22,462 nt of DNA, from positions 1-22,462 of IMG/VR virus record IMGVR_UViG_3300042446_000455; one strand, written 5' to 3'. The notes below the pieces were generated by a model. That model made no database searches, was not told the origin of the DNA, and saw only the letters and a list, made by a program, of their open reading frames with translations. This document shows positions 7,996 through 16,644 of this stretch, one piece after another. Both the position numbers and the translations under genes were made by a program. The DNA is from a virus. How positions within the stretch are numbered: the first letter of the stretch is position 1; every line of letters begins with the position of its first letter.

Positions 7996-8006
7996 GTTGA
8001 CTATCC

Positions 8007-8014
8007 AATAAATA
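8007..8014 (+). promoter_or_regulatory. Candidate late promoter (AATAAATA)
   Basis: This matches 7 of 8 positions of the T4 late consensus and lies 11 nt after the gp23 terminator. The predicted start near 8020 gives a leader of about 68 nt with an AAGGAG ribosome site (8075-8080). The leader contains a small inverted repeat, GCTGTA-CC-TACAGC (8033-8046). Confidence 0.6.
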
Positions 8015-8087
8015 ACATGTCTAGATTATTATGCTGTACCTACAGCGTAGGGCCTAGAACGCTCACATTATTCTAAGGAGAAAACAA

Positions 8088-8987
8088 ATGGGACGTCCGA
8101 TTAAGAAAAAGTTTTTTGGAAACTTAAACAATCCATATAATAATTACCCACGTGCTGGCCGTACAGGTGTTGGTGCAGAAAGTATTACATCATCTATTAC
8201 TGTTGCTAGCTCAGGTACACGTTATTCTGCTGGTGCTACACTAGTTGTTAGCGCACCTGACATTGCTGGTGGTACTAGAGCAACTGCTACACCTACAATT
8301 AGTTTGCCAGGCATTGGAGGCATTACTGCGGTAGCACTAGCAACTGCCGGTACTGGTTACACTGCAACAGCTACTATTACTGTTACTACTGCTACTACTG
8401 TATCTGTAGCAGCAACTGGTACAACTAGTGCGTCAGTGATTTATCCAACTTCGACTGCTGGCCTTTATGCAGGTATGAGAGTAACTGGTACAGGTATTAA
8501 CGCAGGCACAACCTATGTTACTGCCGTTTACTCAACAGGTACTGTACTTTCAGCTACAAACGCATCAACAGTAACAGGTACTATGTCTTTTGTTGATATG
8601 GGTGCTGGATTTACTGCAATTACAGCATTGACTACTACAACAACCGATGCTCTTGCATTCTTCTCTTACTTAACAACGGGTACAAGCAAAGTTAACGGTG
8701 GTGATATTCTTAAACAAGAATCTAGCAAACGTTATTTGGTACAAAACAGTCAAGGACAAGGACAGTGTAAGCTAGTAACAACATCCACATTGGCAGCAGG
8801 TCAAATGTGTATTGTTGCTACAGATTACAATGGTAGCACATACCTTGTTAGAAAGTTAACAGCTCGCAAGGCAGTTGTAGTTCAATCTACTGCAAGCGGT
8901 AGCTTCCTAGTTGGAAACAATGCAGCAGTTGGCTGGACATTAGGTGCAGCAACAGGTACTGTTGTTACTATTGCAAACACTAACTAA
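8088..8987 (+). CDS. Thr/Ala/Gly-rich virion protein, possible capsid decoration or head-fibre protein
   Basis: The 299-aa product starts MGRPIKKKFFGNLNNPY, a basic N-terminus I associate with a structural protein family found near gp23 in aquatic T4-like phages. Residues about 35-110 hold two beta-type units, each with a Gly-Tyr turn (TRYSAGATLVVSAP and ATAGTGYTATATITVTT). About 125-160 carries GMRVTGTGINAGTTYVTAV, an Ig-like turn motif. About 205-255 is a more complex domain (GGDILKQESSKRYLVQNSQ) with two cysteines. The C-terminus is again Gly/Thr/Val-rich. Membrane segments are absent. It is a single-gene transcription unit between two terminators, with its own promoter-like motif and an excellent ribosome site, so abundant expression is likely. 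The decoration role is inferred from position and composition; a fibre or baseplate role is possible. Confidence 0.8.
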   Translation: MGRPIKKKFFGNLNNPYNNYPRAGRTGVGAESITSSITVASSGTRYSAGATLVVSAPDIAGGTRATATPTISLPGIGGITAVALATAGTGYTATATITVTTATTVSVAATGTTSASVIYPTSTAGLYAGMRVTGTGINAGTTYVTAVYSTGTVLSATNASTVTGTMSFVDMGAGFTAITALTTTTTDALAFFSYLTTGTSKVNGGDILKQESSKRYLVQNSQGQGQCKLVTTSTLAAGQMCIVATDYNGSTYLVRKLTARKAVVVQSTASGSFLVGNNAAVGWTLGAATGTVVTIANTN

Positions 8988-9003
8988 TAGTTAGGTACTT
9001 ACA

Positions 9004-9035
9004 AAAATAGGGGGCTTGTCCCCCTATTTTCTTTT
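9004..9035 (+). terminator. Strong intrinsic terminator
   Basis: A perfect 11-bp stem (AAAATAGGGGG / CCCCCTATTTT) closes a 5-nt CTTGT loop and is followed by CTTTT. It closes the 8088-8987 transcript. The A-rich 5' arm means it may also work on the opposite strand. Confidence 0.9.
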
Positions 9036-9038
9036 ATA

Positions 9039-9046
9039 GGTAAATA
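9039..9046 (+). promoter_or_regulatory. Candidate late promoter (GGTAAATA) abutting an ATG
   Basis: The TAAATA core lies directly after the terminator, and its last A is 6 nt before the ATG at 9052. This is the same geometry as at 3568-3575. It lacks the first TA of the consensus, so it is weaker on sequence alone. Confidence 0.45.
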
Positions 9047-9051
9047 ATGGT

Positions 9052-9576
9052 ATGACCACTAATTGGACCTTACCTAGATCAGTAACACAATATGCAGAAG
9101 AAGGCGGCGAAGACGCTCATGTTACATGGGCCGATACTAACGGATTTTATAGTCTTAAAAATTTAGACGGTAAATTTGTAAAGACAACATCTGATTTAAT
9201 TCATATTGCAAGAGAACCTAGGCACGACATTACACAAAAGACTTATTATTTAAAAGTAACTGGGTTTAATTTTACAGCATTACCTGAGACACTATCTGGA
9301 ATTGAAATGAGATTATCAATGAACAGAGGTGGTAGAATTACAGATGAAACTATACAATTTTGTTTAAACGATACTTTAATCGGAGACAATCAAGCAACTC
9401 TAGATTTAGATCCAACTAAAATCTACGGTGGAGAAGATACAATATGGAACAGCAATTTAACACTAGCAAACATACAAGATCCATTATTTGGGGTTGTATT
9501 AAGATTTCAAAGTCATCCAAGATGGCCTCATAAAAGTAGTCCTTTGATCGACGCTGTTGAGCTAAGGATACATTAA
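9052..9576 (+). CDS. Conserved-type phage structural protein, function unknown
   Basis: This 174-aa soluble protein has mixed alternating hydrophobic and polar strands, for example TYYLKVTGFNFTALPETLSG (about 64-83), IEMRLSMNRGGRITDETIQF (84-103) and LFGVVLRFQSHPRWP (about 145-159). It has a single cysteine, no signal peptide and no membrane segment. The composition suggests a compact beta-sandwich. I do not recognise a named family beyond a vague similarity to uncharacterised proteins near fibre genes of aquatic T4-like phages. The position just ahead of the giant fibre gene suggests a fibre or baseplate accessory role. No Shine-Dalgarno is seen. The ATG is immediately preceded by a late-promoter-like motif, and a two-codon out-of-frame ATG-GTA-TGA at 9047-9055 overlaps the start. 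Confidence 0.8.
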   Translation: MTTNWTLPRSVTQYAEEGGEDAHVTWADTNGFYSLKNLDGKFVKTTSDLIHIAREPRHDITQKTYYLKVTGFNFTALPETLSGIEMRLSMNRGGRITDETIQFCLNDTLIGDNQATLDLDPTKIYGGEDTIWNSNLTLANIQDPLFGVVLRFQSHPRWPHKSSPLIDAVELRIH

Positions 9577-9579
9577 AAA

Positions 9580-9587
9580 AATAAATA
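9580..9587 (+). promoter_or_regulatory. Candidate late promoter (AATAAATA) before the giant fibre gene
   Basis: This matches 7 of 8 positions of the T4 late consensus in the 26-nt gap before the ATG at 9603. Predicted initiation near 9593 would fall within the GAGG ribosome site (9592-9595), so if it is active the leader is only about 10 nt. The gap is A-rich, so chance is a real alternative. Confidence 0.4.
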
Positions 9588-9602
9588 TACTGAGGACCAA
9601 AA

Positions 9603-12600
9603 ATGGCAACTATTTACTATTCCAATTTACCACCAAACACTACTGTGCAGCCAGGCACCCCGTCGCCGTCGCCGGCTTCAACTGGTACTAACATACTAAA
9701 CATTCCAAATAATTATTACGTTAGTGCTCCTCAAGGTGAAGTAACTATTAAATCTGGTGAAGATACTACTATTGATTCAGATGCAGTAGTATACATCAAA
9801 GCTGACGATGATATCAACGCCGTATCTTCAGGTGGATTGGTTAATATTAAATCAATCGGATCTGATGTTAAATTAAATGCCGGCGCAAGTGTTAAGATAA
9901 CTGCCGGCGAGAAAACAATTGTGGATGCTCCAATTACTGATATCTTACAAGATACTGTATTAGGAACTTCAATTGGAAGCAACACAACTGAATTTAAATC
10001 TAAAATTAAGAGTGACCTATTACCGTCCACTTCTGCATGGAATTTAGGTGGTAGTTCAGACAACTGGAATAAATCTTTTATACAAGAAGGCGAATACTTT
10101 AGCGAAAATAACGTAGAGAACCCTTACTATGAATACGGCCCAGCTGGACGCCCATTTGACCCTGCGGACATTTATGGTACAACAGAACAGAGACAGGCCG
10201 GCGCAGTATACGTACACGGCGGCCTTGGTATTGAAAAAGACTTAAATGTTGGCGGCCGAATTTACGGCCGTGTTGAAATTGCTAACACATCTTTTCAATT
10301 AGTGATTACAGCAACAAATGCTGATATAGTTTTTAATCCTATCTTTACTTACGGACCTGGTCAACAATTTGTATTTGTTGACAACACAGGAATTGATGGA
10401 GGATTAACATACAATCCATATACAGGAAAACTTCGTACTGACCTTGTACAAGTATTATCCACATCGTCAGCTACTATATACGACGGCGCTTTAAGAGTTG
10501 AAGGTGGCCTAAGTGTAGGCAAGAACATAATTGCTCAAGAAGTTTCTCCCCCAGTTGATGCATCTCAAACAACTTCAACATATTCTGTAGGTACAGAAGA
10601 AAAACAATGGGCTGAAGCATACGTACACGATTTATATACACGAGTTGTTGCATCTACTACAGGCAGTATCGAAGTTAGACCTCAGTCAGGAATGACAGAT
10701 GTGTTTGGCGATATTCGTGTAAGAGGTCAAAATCCAATAGGTACTGCACCTGTTGTAACAAATACATTATATGTTACTATGGACGGTGATGACACTAATG
10801 ATGGACGAGCACAAGATGCTAGCCGTGCTTGCCGAACAGTTGGCGGAGCATTTAACAGTCCATACTACCAACCAGGTACACAAGTTTTAGTAAGCGCTGG
10901 ATTCTATTTAGAAGACAACCCGCTACGAATGAAGCCGTACACTTCAGTTAGAGGGTCTGACATTCGTACAACATTTATTGAACCAATTAATAAAACACAA
11001 GATTTGTTCCACGTAGAGAGCGGATGCTATTTAAATTACATGACGTTCTTAAATGGCCGCAGCGGATTGCTTGAAGGTGAATATGATCCTACATACAATA
11101 GAGGAGCGTATGCAACTGCATTTCCTCCACTGACCGGCAATGATAAAATTGACTTGTTCCACTCTCCGTATATTCAAAACTGTACTAACCAATCTGGACC
11201 ATGGTTAAAAGATGGCACAATGTTTGTTCCAAATCAAACTGTTCAAGTTCCTGCGGCAATCGGTACAGGTACATGGGCAGCAAATACAACCAGTATTGTT
11301 GTAAATGTAGGTACTGGCACAATTAGTTTAGGTATGGCAGTTAATGCTGGGCAAACAAATCCTGGATTCTTTGATGCACGTACTTTAATGTTGGCTAACA
11401 AACCGTTCTTACAAGAACAAGTTGTTGCCTATGTTGATGACACATTTAATTCAGGATCGTTTGTTTACGATTCAGTAACTTGCAAACGAGACTTAGGATT
11501 AATTGTCGACAGTATTGCAATGGATATGTTATACGCCAGCACTAGCGAAAGTACATTTGCCGGATTACAGTATTGGAGCCAAACTAGTTCGGCAATTTCT
11601 GGAGAAGAAACAACAACTACCGCAGTTCTAACACAACTTGCAGGCTGGGCAAAAACTATTGCAGATACCGCAGCATCTCCAAGTACCATCGAAGGCATTA
11701 GAGTAAACACATTAGTCAGCGAAGTTTCTAATATTATTTCAGTCGGTACAGTTGGGATTACTGATCTTATCGAAGCTAATGGATTAGCCAGCACAACTGC
11801 TACTACCGTAGCTGCATACAATGCTTTAATTGCAGGTAAATCTAGTTTACAATCACAGGCATTAAGTTGGATTGCAACTAACCATCCAACGTTTGTATAC
11901 AACACTGCTACGTGTGCTAGAGATGTTGGTTACATTATTGACAGCGTGGCATTTGACTTACTACATGGCGGCAACAAACAGAGTACTAAAGCCGGAGTTT
12001 ACTATTACAATTACAGCTCAACTTCAACACAAATTGCAAATGAAATTCCGCAGACAACAGCAGCATACAATTATTTAAAGACACTTATTCCTCACATTGT
12101 TGGAGGATATGTACTGCCGTCATATTATCAAACAGCTACTACTCAAGTTATTTCTGGATACCCTATTGCTAGTTCTTACGAAGCCAATGCATTACAGGAT
12201 AAAATAGATGTCATAACATCTATTATCCGACTTGGCCCAAGCGAGGCAAGAGATAAAGCTCCTATTAGGTTAACAATTAATCCGGCTGAAGAAGCACTAC
12301 ACGCTTATAATTTGTTACAAGCAAATAAGAACTTTATTAAAGATGAAGTAGTTGCGTATATCGATCAGACCACAGGCACCTTTGATTACAGCAGGGAGTA
12401 TTGCTATCGAGATGTAGGAATTCTAGTTGAAAATATTGCATATGATGCTGCTTTTGGAGGAAATCAGAAAGCAGTTGAAAGCGGTCTTGCATATTATGAT
12501 GGTGTGATTAGTAAAATTAGTGGTCAAGAATCTCAAACAATTGCAGCTATTGATTACCTGAACCAAATGGTTCAGTCTATCATTACAAACAGTACGTGGA

Positions 12601-15600
12601 CTAATATTTTAACAGTTCCTGCAGTTGTTTCTAGATCTCCTCATAGCCAAGTTAGAAATACTGTACTAACTAAAGGAGCAGTTGCTTCTAATGCGCTCGG
12701 CGATTTGTTTAATACGGTCTGTACTATTATTTTAAATGGTCCAAGTTCGGCTCCATCTATATACAAATCAGGCGGCCCTGATGCGGCATTTGTTAGTGCA
12801 GAAATCTTAATGCAGGCTAACAGACGGTTCATTCAAGAAGAAACTATTAATTACATTAACAATTTGGTTAAATCGTTTCCGTATAGCAGAATGGAGTGCA
12901 AGCGCGATCTAGCAATTATTATTGATTCGATTGCATACGACTTATTATATCCAACTACTAACAGAAGCCAAAGTACATTCTCTGGGTTGCAGTACTGGAA
13001 CAGGGCAAACTATACAGGAAGTATTGAAGCACAGATTGGGCCAACTATCGATGCAGTGATGTATCTAAAAGAATTATCTGCTAAAGTTATTAAGAACATT
13101 ACATATGATGATGACTTGGTTGCTAGATATTCCGGAGCAACTCAAAATACTGGTTTAGAACCTGCAACTGACGACGAAGTAGCAATCATGAATGCTAACT
13201 TTGACATAATTTTAGAAATATTGCGAGGCACTAAATCAGGATGGACTGATAGAATTGTTCCAAACGGATCATTTACTACACTGCCGAGCGTTAAAAATGC
13301 ATTTGCTATTTTAATTGCTAATAAAAATTATCTAGCGCAAGAAGTAGTTGCGTTTATTAATGCAACGCATCCAGATTTTACTTATAGTACATCAACATGT
13401 GCTCGTGATGTTGGACTGATTACAGACTCAATTGTGTTTGACTTAACTCACGGTGGAAACAGACAAGCTGTACAGGCAGGATTATCCTACTATGCAGCAT
13501 CAGGATCGACTAGTACAATTCACGGCCAAGAAACACAAACAATTGATGCGTTTAACAGAATTAAAACTATTGTAGGTAATTTGTTGTTAGGTAACCCTGT
13601 AACTGTAAGTACAGGTACTACTGTAGAAGCAGTAACTACAAGTAGTGTTGCTACTCCGACTGAAGTTACATATGTACAGCAATCCATTACAACTATTACA
13701 AATATCATTTCCATTGGAGCAAGTGCAGCATCTAGTTTAATAAGTATAGCACTGACCGCAACAACTACAACTTCTGTAATTAATGCATTTAATATTTTAC
13801 AAAATAACAAAGCGTTTATTATTGATGATGTAATTCATTATATTGATTGGAAGTACAATCCGGGCGCATTTGATTATAACGAAGAATTATGCTACCGCGA
13901 TACTGGATTAATTGTTGATGCAGTGTCTCAAGATATATTATTAGGCGGAAATCATAAATCCATTGAGGCAGGCTTAGCTTATTGGAATTTTGGTTATAAT
14001 CATGTAGCTGGTCAAGAAACAACAACTACAATGGCGTTGAACTATGCTAGAGATGTTGCGTTACAAGTTATAGCAAATCAGGCAGTTGTACCTCAAACAG
14101 GCACAAATTCAACACAGATCATTAACGAATTCTTCCAATACGGCGGCGATTATATGCCGCAGGAAGCAGTACGTAGAAACTTTAGAATCATTACAGATAT
14201 TATTGAAAAAGGTCCAGCATTTGCACCAACGGATTATGCTGGTGGCGGACTATTTTCTTTAGTTGGTATCAACGGAGCAGATGTAAAATTAGCGCCTCGG
14301 GTAACATCAGTTACTACAGTAACAACCGGAACATACTTAGTTGGGTTAAACACCGCAACAGTTGGTTTTGGAAATACTGCAACTTTATATTTTGGAGACA
14401 CACTAGTTTATCCTTACCAAGACGCCGAAGTGGAAGAATTATCAGCAGAATACGGATTTGGATCTAATGGATGGAATCAACGTAAAATTGATCCAATTGG
14501 ATCAATGGGAGGATCTCTAGTAGATGGTGGAGTTATTAGTTCACGAAGCCCTATTAATTCTTTTGTATATGATGCGTTTACTCAAGTAACACAAGGCGGA
14601 TACGGTGTAAGGATCACTAACAACGGCTATGCACAGCTAGTTTCTGTATTCACAATCTTCTGCTCAGTAGGTGTTCAAGTTGACAAAGGAGGCATTGCTT
14701 CTATTGTCAACAGTAACGCTAACTTTGGTGATCTTTGCTTAGTGGCTAAAGGATACGGAATTCGTAAGTTTAGCGGTACAGTTTATAATCCAGTAAACAA
14801 AGCGTATCCAGACAATGCTGAATTTAATCAATATTATCCAACAGGCTATTGGCCAAATGAAGCAAGGGTAAGAGTATTCTTACCAGACCTAAACGATCGA
14901 CCACATATTTCATTGGTTATGGAAGTTGTTCCTCCTGTGTTAACAACTAACTATTTGGGAAATGTTATCGCATACGAAAATGACCAAGGATTCCCAGGAT
15001 TCTTAAATGCTGTACCAAATACAGGAACATTAACAACTGGTACAATTACTTTAACTGGCATTGACACAACTGGTATTGCGGTAGGCAATACAGTATATGT
15101 TAGAGATCAGTACGGTTATCAGACAGGTACAAATGGTATATTATATGTTGCAACAGACACAGTAGTTACAAACATTGGATACCAAAGTGTTACATTAAAC
15201 AAGGCTCTTACTAGTGGCGGCACTGATCCGGGTAATGCAGGATCTTCAGTTAATAATGATTACTTTACATTATATTTCTGTGGAAATTCTTACTATACGG
15301 TACTAGGCAGTGAAGTGGGCGACAATCCGTTAATTGTAGGAACAAACGTAATAAGAGATGTTATAACCGGTGACCAACGTCCGCAACACTTGCTAACTTT
15401 AGCTTACTTAAACGGTATTGTAGATCAAACACTTAGAAATGAAGAAGTTATTAAAACTGTAGGTAATACTGCTACACAACTAACTTTTAATTTAATCACC
15501 GATGCCGGAGATGCAATTCCATTTATTTCTCAACGATTTGATAACATAAAACAAATTATTGATCCTACTACTGCAACACCTCCTCAGCCCGATACAATAA

Positions 15601-16250
15601 TTGGAGCAGAAGCAGTTGTAAAATCAAGTTTAAGAACCAAAACAGGACCAGCAGTACAAGGCGCCGGATCTGCAATTACAATAATTACTGCAAATTTAGA
15701 CTTCTTTGTTGAAGAAATCAGTGCTTATGTGCAATACACTTTTCCAACATTAGTATACAACGATTTAAAATGTCGTAGAGATACAAAATTAATCTTAGAA
15801 AGATTAATTTATGATATCGAAAGCGGTGGTCGATATAACAGTGTTATGACAGGATTGAGCTACTGGCAACGTGACGGAACACATCATATTATTCAACTAG
15901 GTGAAAATGTTACTAGAACTGATTTCTTCCCAGACGGATGCAGCGTAAATTTCTATCAACGAAGTTACATTAGTGCTTCCGGATATGTATTTGAATATGT
16001 TGGAGCAGGCACAAACTATGGAGCATTACCTCAAGTAGGTCGTGCAGACCCAGTGCAGGAAAAAGAAACTGTGCAGCTTGACAGCGGCAAAGTATTCTTT
16101 ACATCAACTGACCAAAACGGTGACTTCCGTATTGGACCTGGACTAGTTATCAGTCAGGCAACAGGTGTTCTAAGTGGTAGAACATTTACAAAATCGTTAT
16201 TTGCTAACATGACTCCGTTCATCTTGGCTATTGAAGGCGGAGCATTATAA
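9603..16250 (+). CDS. Giant 2215-residue fibre/adhesin-like virion protein with Cys-x-Arg-Asp repeats
   Basis: Visible architecture: residues about 40-120 are beta-roll-like (repeated I/V-K-A/S patterns). About 140-155 is an LGGSSDNW tail-fibre unit. Two Gly-Gly fibre modules follow (AGAVYVHGGLGIEKDLNVGG, about 200; GALRVEGGLSVGKN, about 300). About 387-490 begins NTLYVTMDGDDTNDGR and looks like the start of a right-handed beta-helix (PGTQVLVSAGFYLEDNPL, YTSVRGSDIRTTFIEP). About 595-1540 holds six ~165-aa helical repeats, each with a C-x-R-D motif. About 1630-1740 returns to beta-helix-like sequence (SLVDGGVISSRSP, YGVRITNNGYAQL). A seventh C-x-R-D copy is near 2057, and a conserved-looking C-terminal domain (FEYVGAGTNYGALPQ, KVFFTSTDQNGDFRIG) ends the protein. 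It is probably a trimeric host-recognition or tail-surface protein. No enzymatic motif is certain. The GAGG ribosome site is at 9592-9595. Confidence 0.88.
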   Translation: MATIYYSNLPPNTTVQPGTPSPSPASTGTNILNIPNNYYVSAPQGEVTIKSGEDTTIDSDAVVYIKADDDINAVSSGGLVNIKSIGSDVKLNAGASVKITAGEKTIVDAPITDILQDTVLGTSIGSNTTEFKSKIKSDLLPSTSAWNLGGSSDNWNKSFIQEGEYFSENNVENPYYEYGPAGRPFDPADIYGTTEQRQAGAVYVHGGLGIEKDLNVGGRIYGRVEIANTSFQLVITATNADIVFNPIFTYGPGQQFVFVDNTGIDGGLTYNPYTGKLRTDLVQVLSTSSATIYDGALRVEGGLSVGKNIIAQEVSPPVDASQTTSTYSVGTEEKQWAEAYVHDLYTRVVASTTGSIEVRPQSGMTDVFGDIRVRGQNPIGTAPVVTNTLYVTMDGDDTNDGRAQDASRACRTVGGAFNSPYYQPGTQVLVSAGFYLEDNPLRMKPYTSVRGSDIRTTFIEPINKTQDLFHVESGCYLNYMTFLNGRSGLLEGEYDPTYNRGAYATAFPPLTGNDKIDLFHSPYIQNCTNQSGPWLKDGTMFVPNQTVQVPAAIGTGTWAANTTSIVVNVGTGTISLGMAVNAGQTNPGFFDARTLMLANKPFLQEQVVAYVDDTFNSGSFVYDSVTCKRDLGLIVDSIAMDMLYASTSESTFAGLQYWSQTSSAISGEETTTTAVLTQLAGWAKTIADTAASPSTIEGIRVNTLVSEVSNIISVGTVGITDLIEANGLASTTATTVAAYNALIAGKSSLQSQALSWIATNHPTFVYNTATCARDVGYIIDSVAFDLLHGGNKQSTKAGVYYYNYSSTSTQIANEIPQTTAAYNYLKTLIPHIVGGYVLPSYYQTATTQVISGYPIASSYEANALQDKIDVITSIIRLGPSEARDKAPIRLTINPAEEALHAYNLLQANKNFIKDEVVAYIDQTTGTFDYSREYCYRDVGILVENIAYDAAFGGNQKAVESGLAYYDGVISKISGQESQTIAAIDYLNQMVQSIITNSTWTNILTVPAVVSRSPHSQVRNTVLTKGAVASNALGDLFNTVCTIILNGPSSAPSIYKSGGPDAAFVSAEILMQANRRFIQEETINYINNLVKSFPYSRMECKRDLAIIIDSIAYDLLYPTTNRSQSTFSGLQYWNRANYTGSIEAQIGPTIDAVMYLKELSAKVIKNITYDDDLVARYSGATQNTGLEPATDDEVAIMNANFDIILEILRGTKSGWTDRIVPNGSFTTLPSVKNAFAILIANKNYLAQEVVAFINATHPDFTYSTSTCARDVGLITDSIVFDLTHGGNRQAVQAGLSYYAASGSTSTIHGQETQTIDAFNRIKTIVGNLLLGNPVTVSTGTTVEAVTTSSVATPTEVTYVQQSITTITNIISIGASAASSLISIALTATTTTSVINAFNILQNNKAFIIDDVIHYIDWKYNPGAFDYNEELCYRDTGLIVDAVSQDILLGGNHKSIEAGLAYWNFGYNHVAGQETTTTMALNYARDVALQVIANQAVVPQTGTNSTQIINEFFQYGGDYMPQEAVRRNFRIITDIIEKGPAFAPTDYAGGGLFSLVGINGADVKLAPRVTSVTTVTTGTYLVGLNTATVGFGNTATLYFGDTLVYPYQDAEVEELSAEYGFGSNGWNQRKIDPIGSMGGSLVDGGVISSRSPINSFVYDAFTQVTQGGYGVRITNNGYAQLVSVFTIFCSVGVQVDKGGIASIVNSNANFGDLCLVAKGYGIRKFSGTVYNPVNKAYPDNAEFNQYYPTGYWPNEARVRVFLPDLNDRPHISLVMEVVPPVLTTNYLGNVIAYENDQGFPGFLNAVPNTGTLTTGTITLTGIDTTGIAVGNTVYVRDQYGYQTGTNGILYVATDTVVTNIGYQSVTLNKALTSGGTDPGNAGSSVNNDYFTLYFCGNSYYTVLGSEVGDNPLIVGTNVIRDVITGDQRPQHLLTLAYLNGIVDQTLRNEEVIKTVGNTATQLTFNLITDAGDAIPFISQRFDNIKQIIDPTTATPPQPDTIIGAEAVVKSSLRTKTGPAVQGAGSAITIITANLDFFVEEISAYVQYTFPTLVYNDLKCRRDTKLILERLIYDIESGGRYNSVMTGLSYWQRDGTHHIIQLGENVTRTDFFPDGCSVNFYQRSYISASGYVFEYVGAGTNYGALPQVGRADPVQEKETVQLDSGKVFFTSTDQNGDFRIGPGLVISQATGVLSGRTFTKSLFANMTPFILAIEGGAL
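11385..14230 (+). repeat. Six tandem ~165-residue C-x-R-D repeats within the giant protein
   Basis: Repeat starts lie near 11385, 11826, 12312, 12807, 13305 and 13794. The invariant cysteines are at residues 627, 771, 934, 1099, 1266 and 1430, a spacing of 144-167 residues. The shared pattern is N-K-x-F/Y-I/L-x-x-E-V-V-A-Y/F-I, then F-x-Y, C-x-R-D-x-G-x-I-x-D-S-I-A-x-D-L, GGN-x-x-S/A-x-x-AGL-x-Y-Y/W, and a Q-E-T/S-x-T helix. A seventh, isolated copy has its Cys at 2057 (nt about 15686-15880). Repeats are diverged in DNA, so the duplication is old. Confidence 0.9.
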
Positions 16251-16260
16251 AGGATAAATC

Positions 16261-16644
16261 ATGGCTTTAATTCCATTAAATAAATTTACAACAAAAACTG
16301 CGGTGTTAACTAGCAATAGTTCGTCTACAGTATATGTGGCACCAATTGGCGTTACTTCTATTGTACTAATGGCTCAGGTAGCAAACATTAGTTCTGCAAC
16401 ACAATACTTAAATTTTGTTCATTACAGAAATCGTCCGGTACTACGAGATGCCCAAGGAAACGGGGCCCAAGATCCCAACACTCCTAGCTTTCTTGTAAAA
16501 CAGTTCGCTATCCCGCCCGGTGATGCAGGTAGTGCATTATCGGGTAAACTAATTATAGAACAGTTAGATAGTATTCGTGCATACACATCTAACTCAGGAA
16601 CATGTCAGTTAGTATTAAGTATCTTAGAGACAGCAAATGCCTAA
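16261..16644 (+). CDS. Small beta-rich structural protein, fibre-associated
   Basis: This 127-aa protein shows alternating strands: TAVLTSNSSSTVYVAPIGVT (about 13-32), SIVLMAQVANIS, then FLVKQFAIPPGDAGSALSGK (about 77-96), LIIEQLDSIRAY and CQLVLSILE. This pattern (induced potential after 'AP-GVT', ending LSILE) is familiar from small structural proteins next to fibre genes of aquatic T4-like phages. Their role is not established; a fibre collar or baseplate adaptor is a reasonable guess. The ribosome site AAAGGA (16249-16254) overlaps the upstream stop. It overlaps the next gene by 8 nt, indicating coupled translation. Confidence 0.82.
   Translation: MALIPLNKFTTKTAVLTSNSSSTVYVAPIGVTSIVLMAQVANISSATQYLNFVHYRNRPVLRDAQGNGAQDPNTPSFLVKQFAIPPGDAGSALSGKLIIEQLDSIRAYTSNSGTCQLVLSILETANA

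Noticed and set aside
8033-8046. Riboswitch or regulatory RNA in the leader of the 8088 gene
   Set aside because: Only a 6-bp inverted repeat with a 2-nt loop is visible, too small to support a structured RNA call.
16253-16260. GATAAATC as a promoter before the 16261 gene
   Set aside because: The match is incomplete and the same bases form the AAAGGA ribosome site region; plain operon read-through explains expression.
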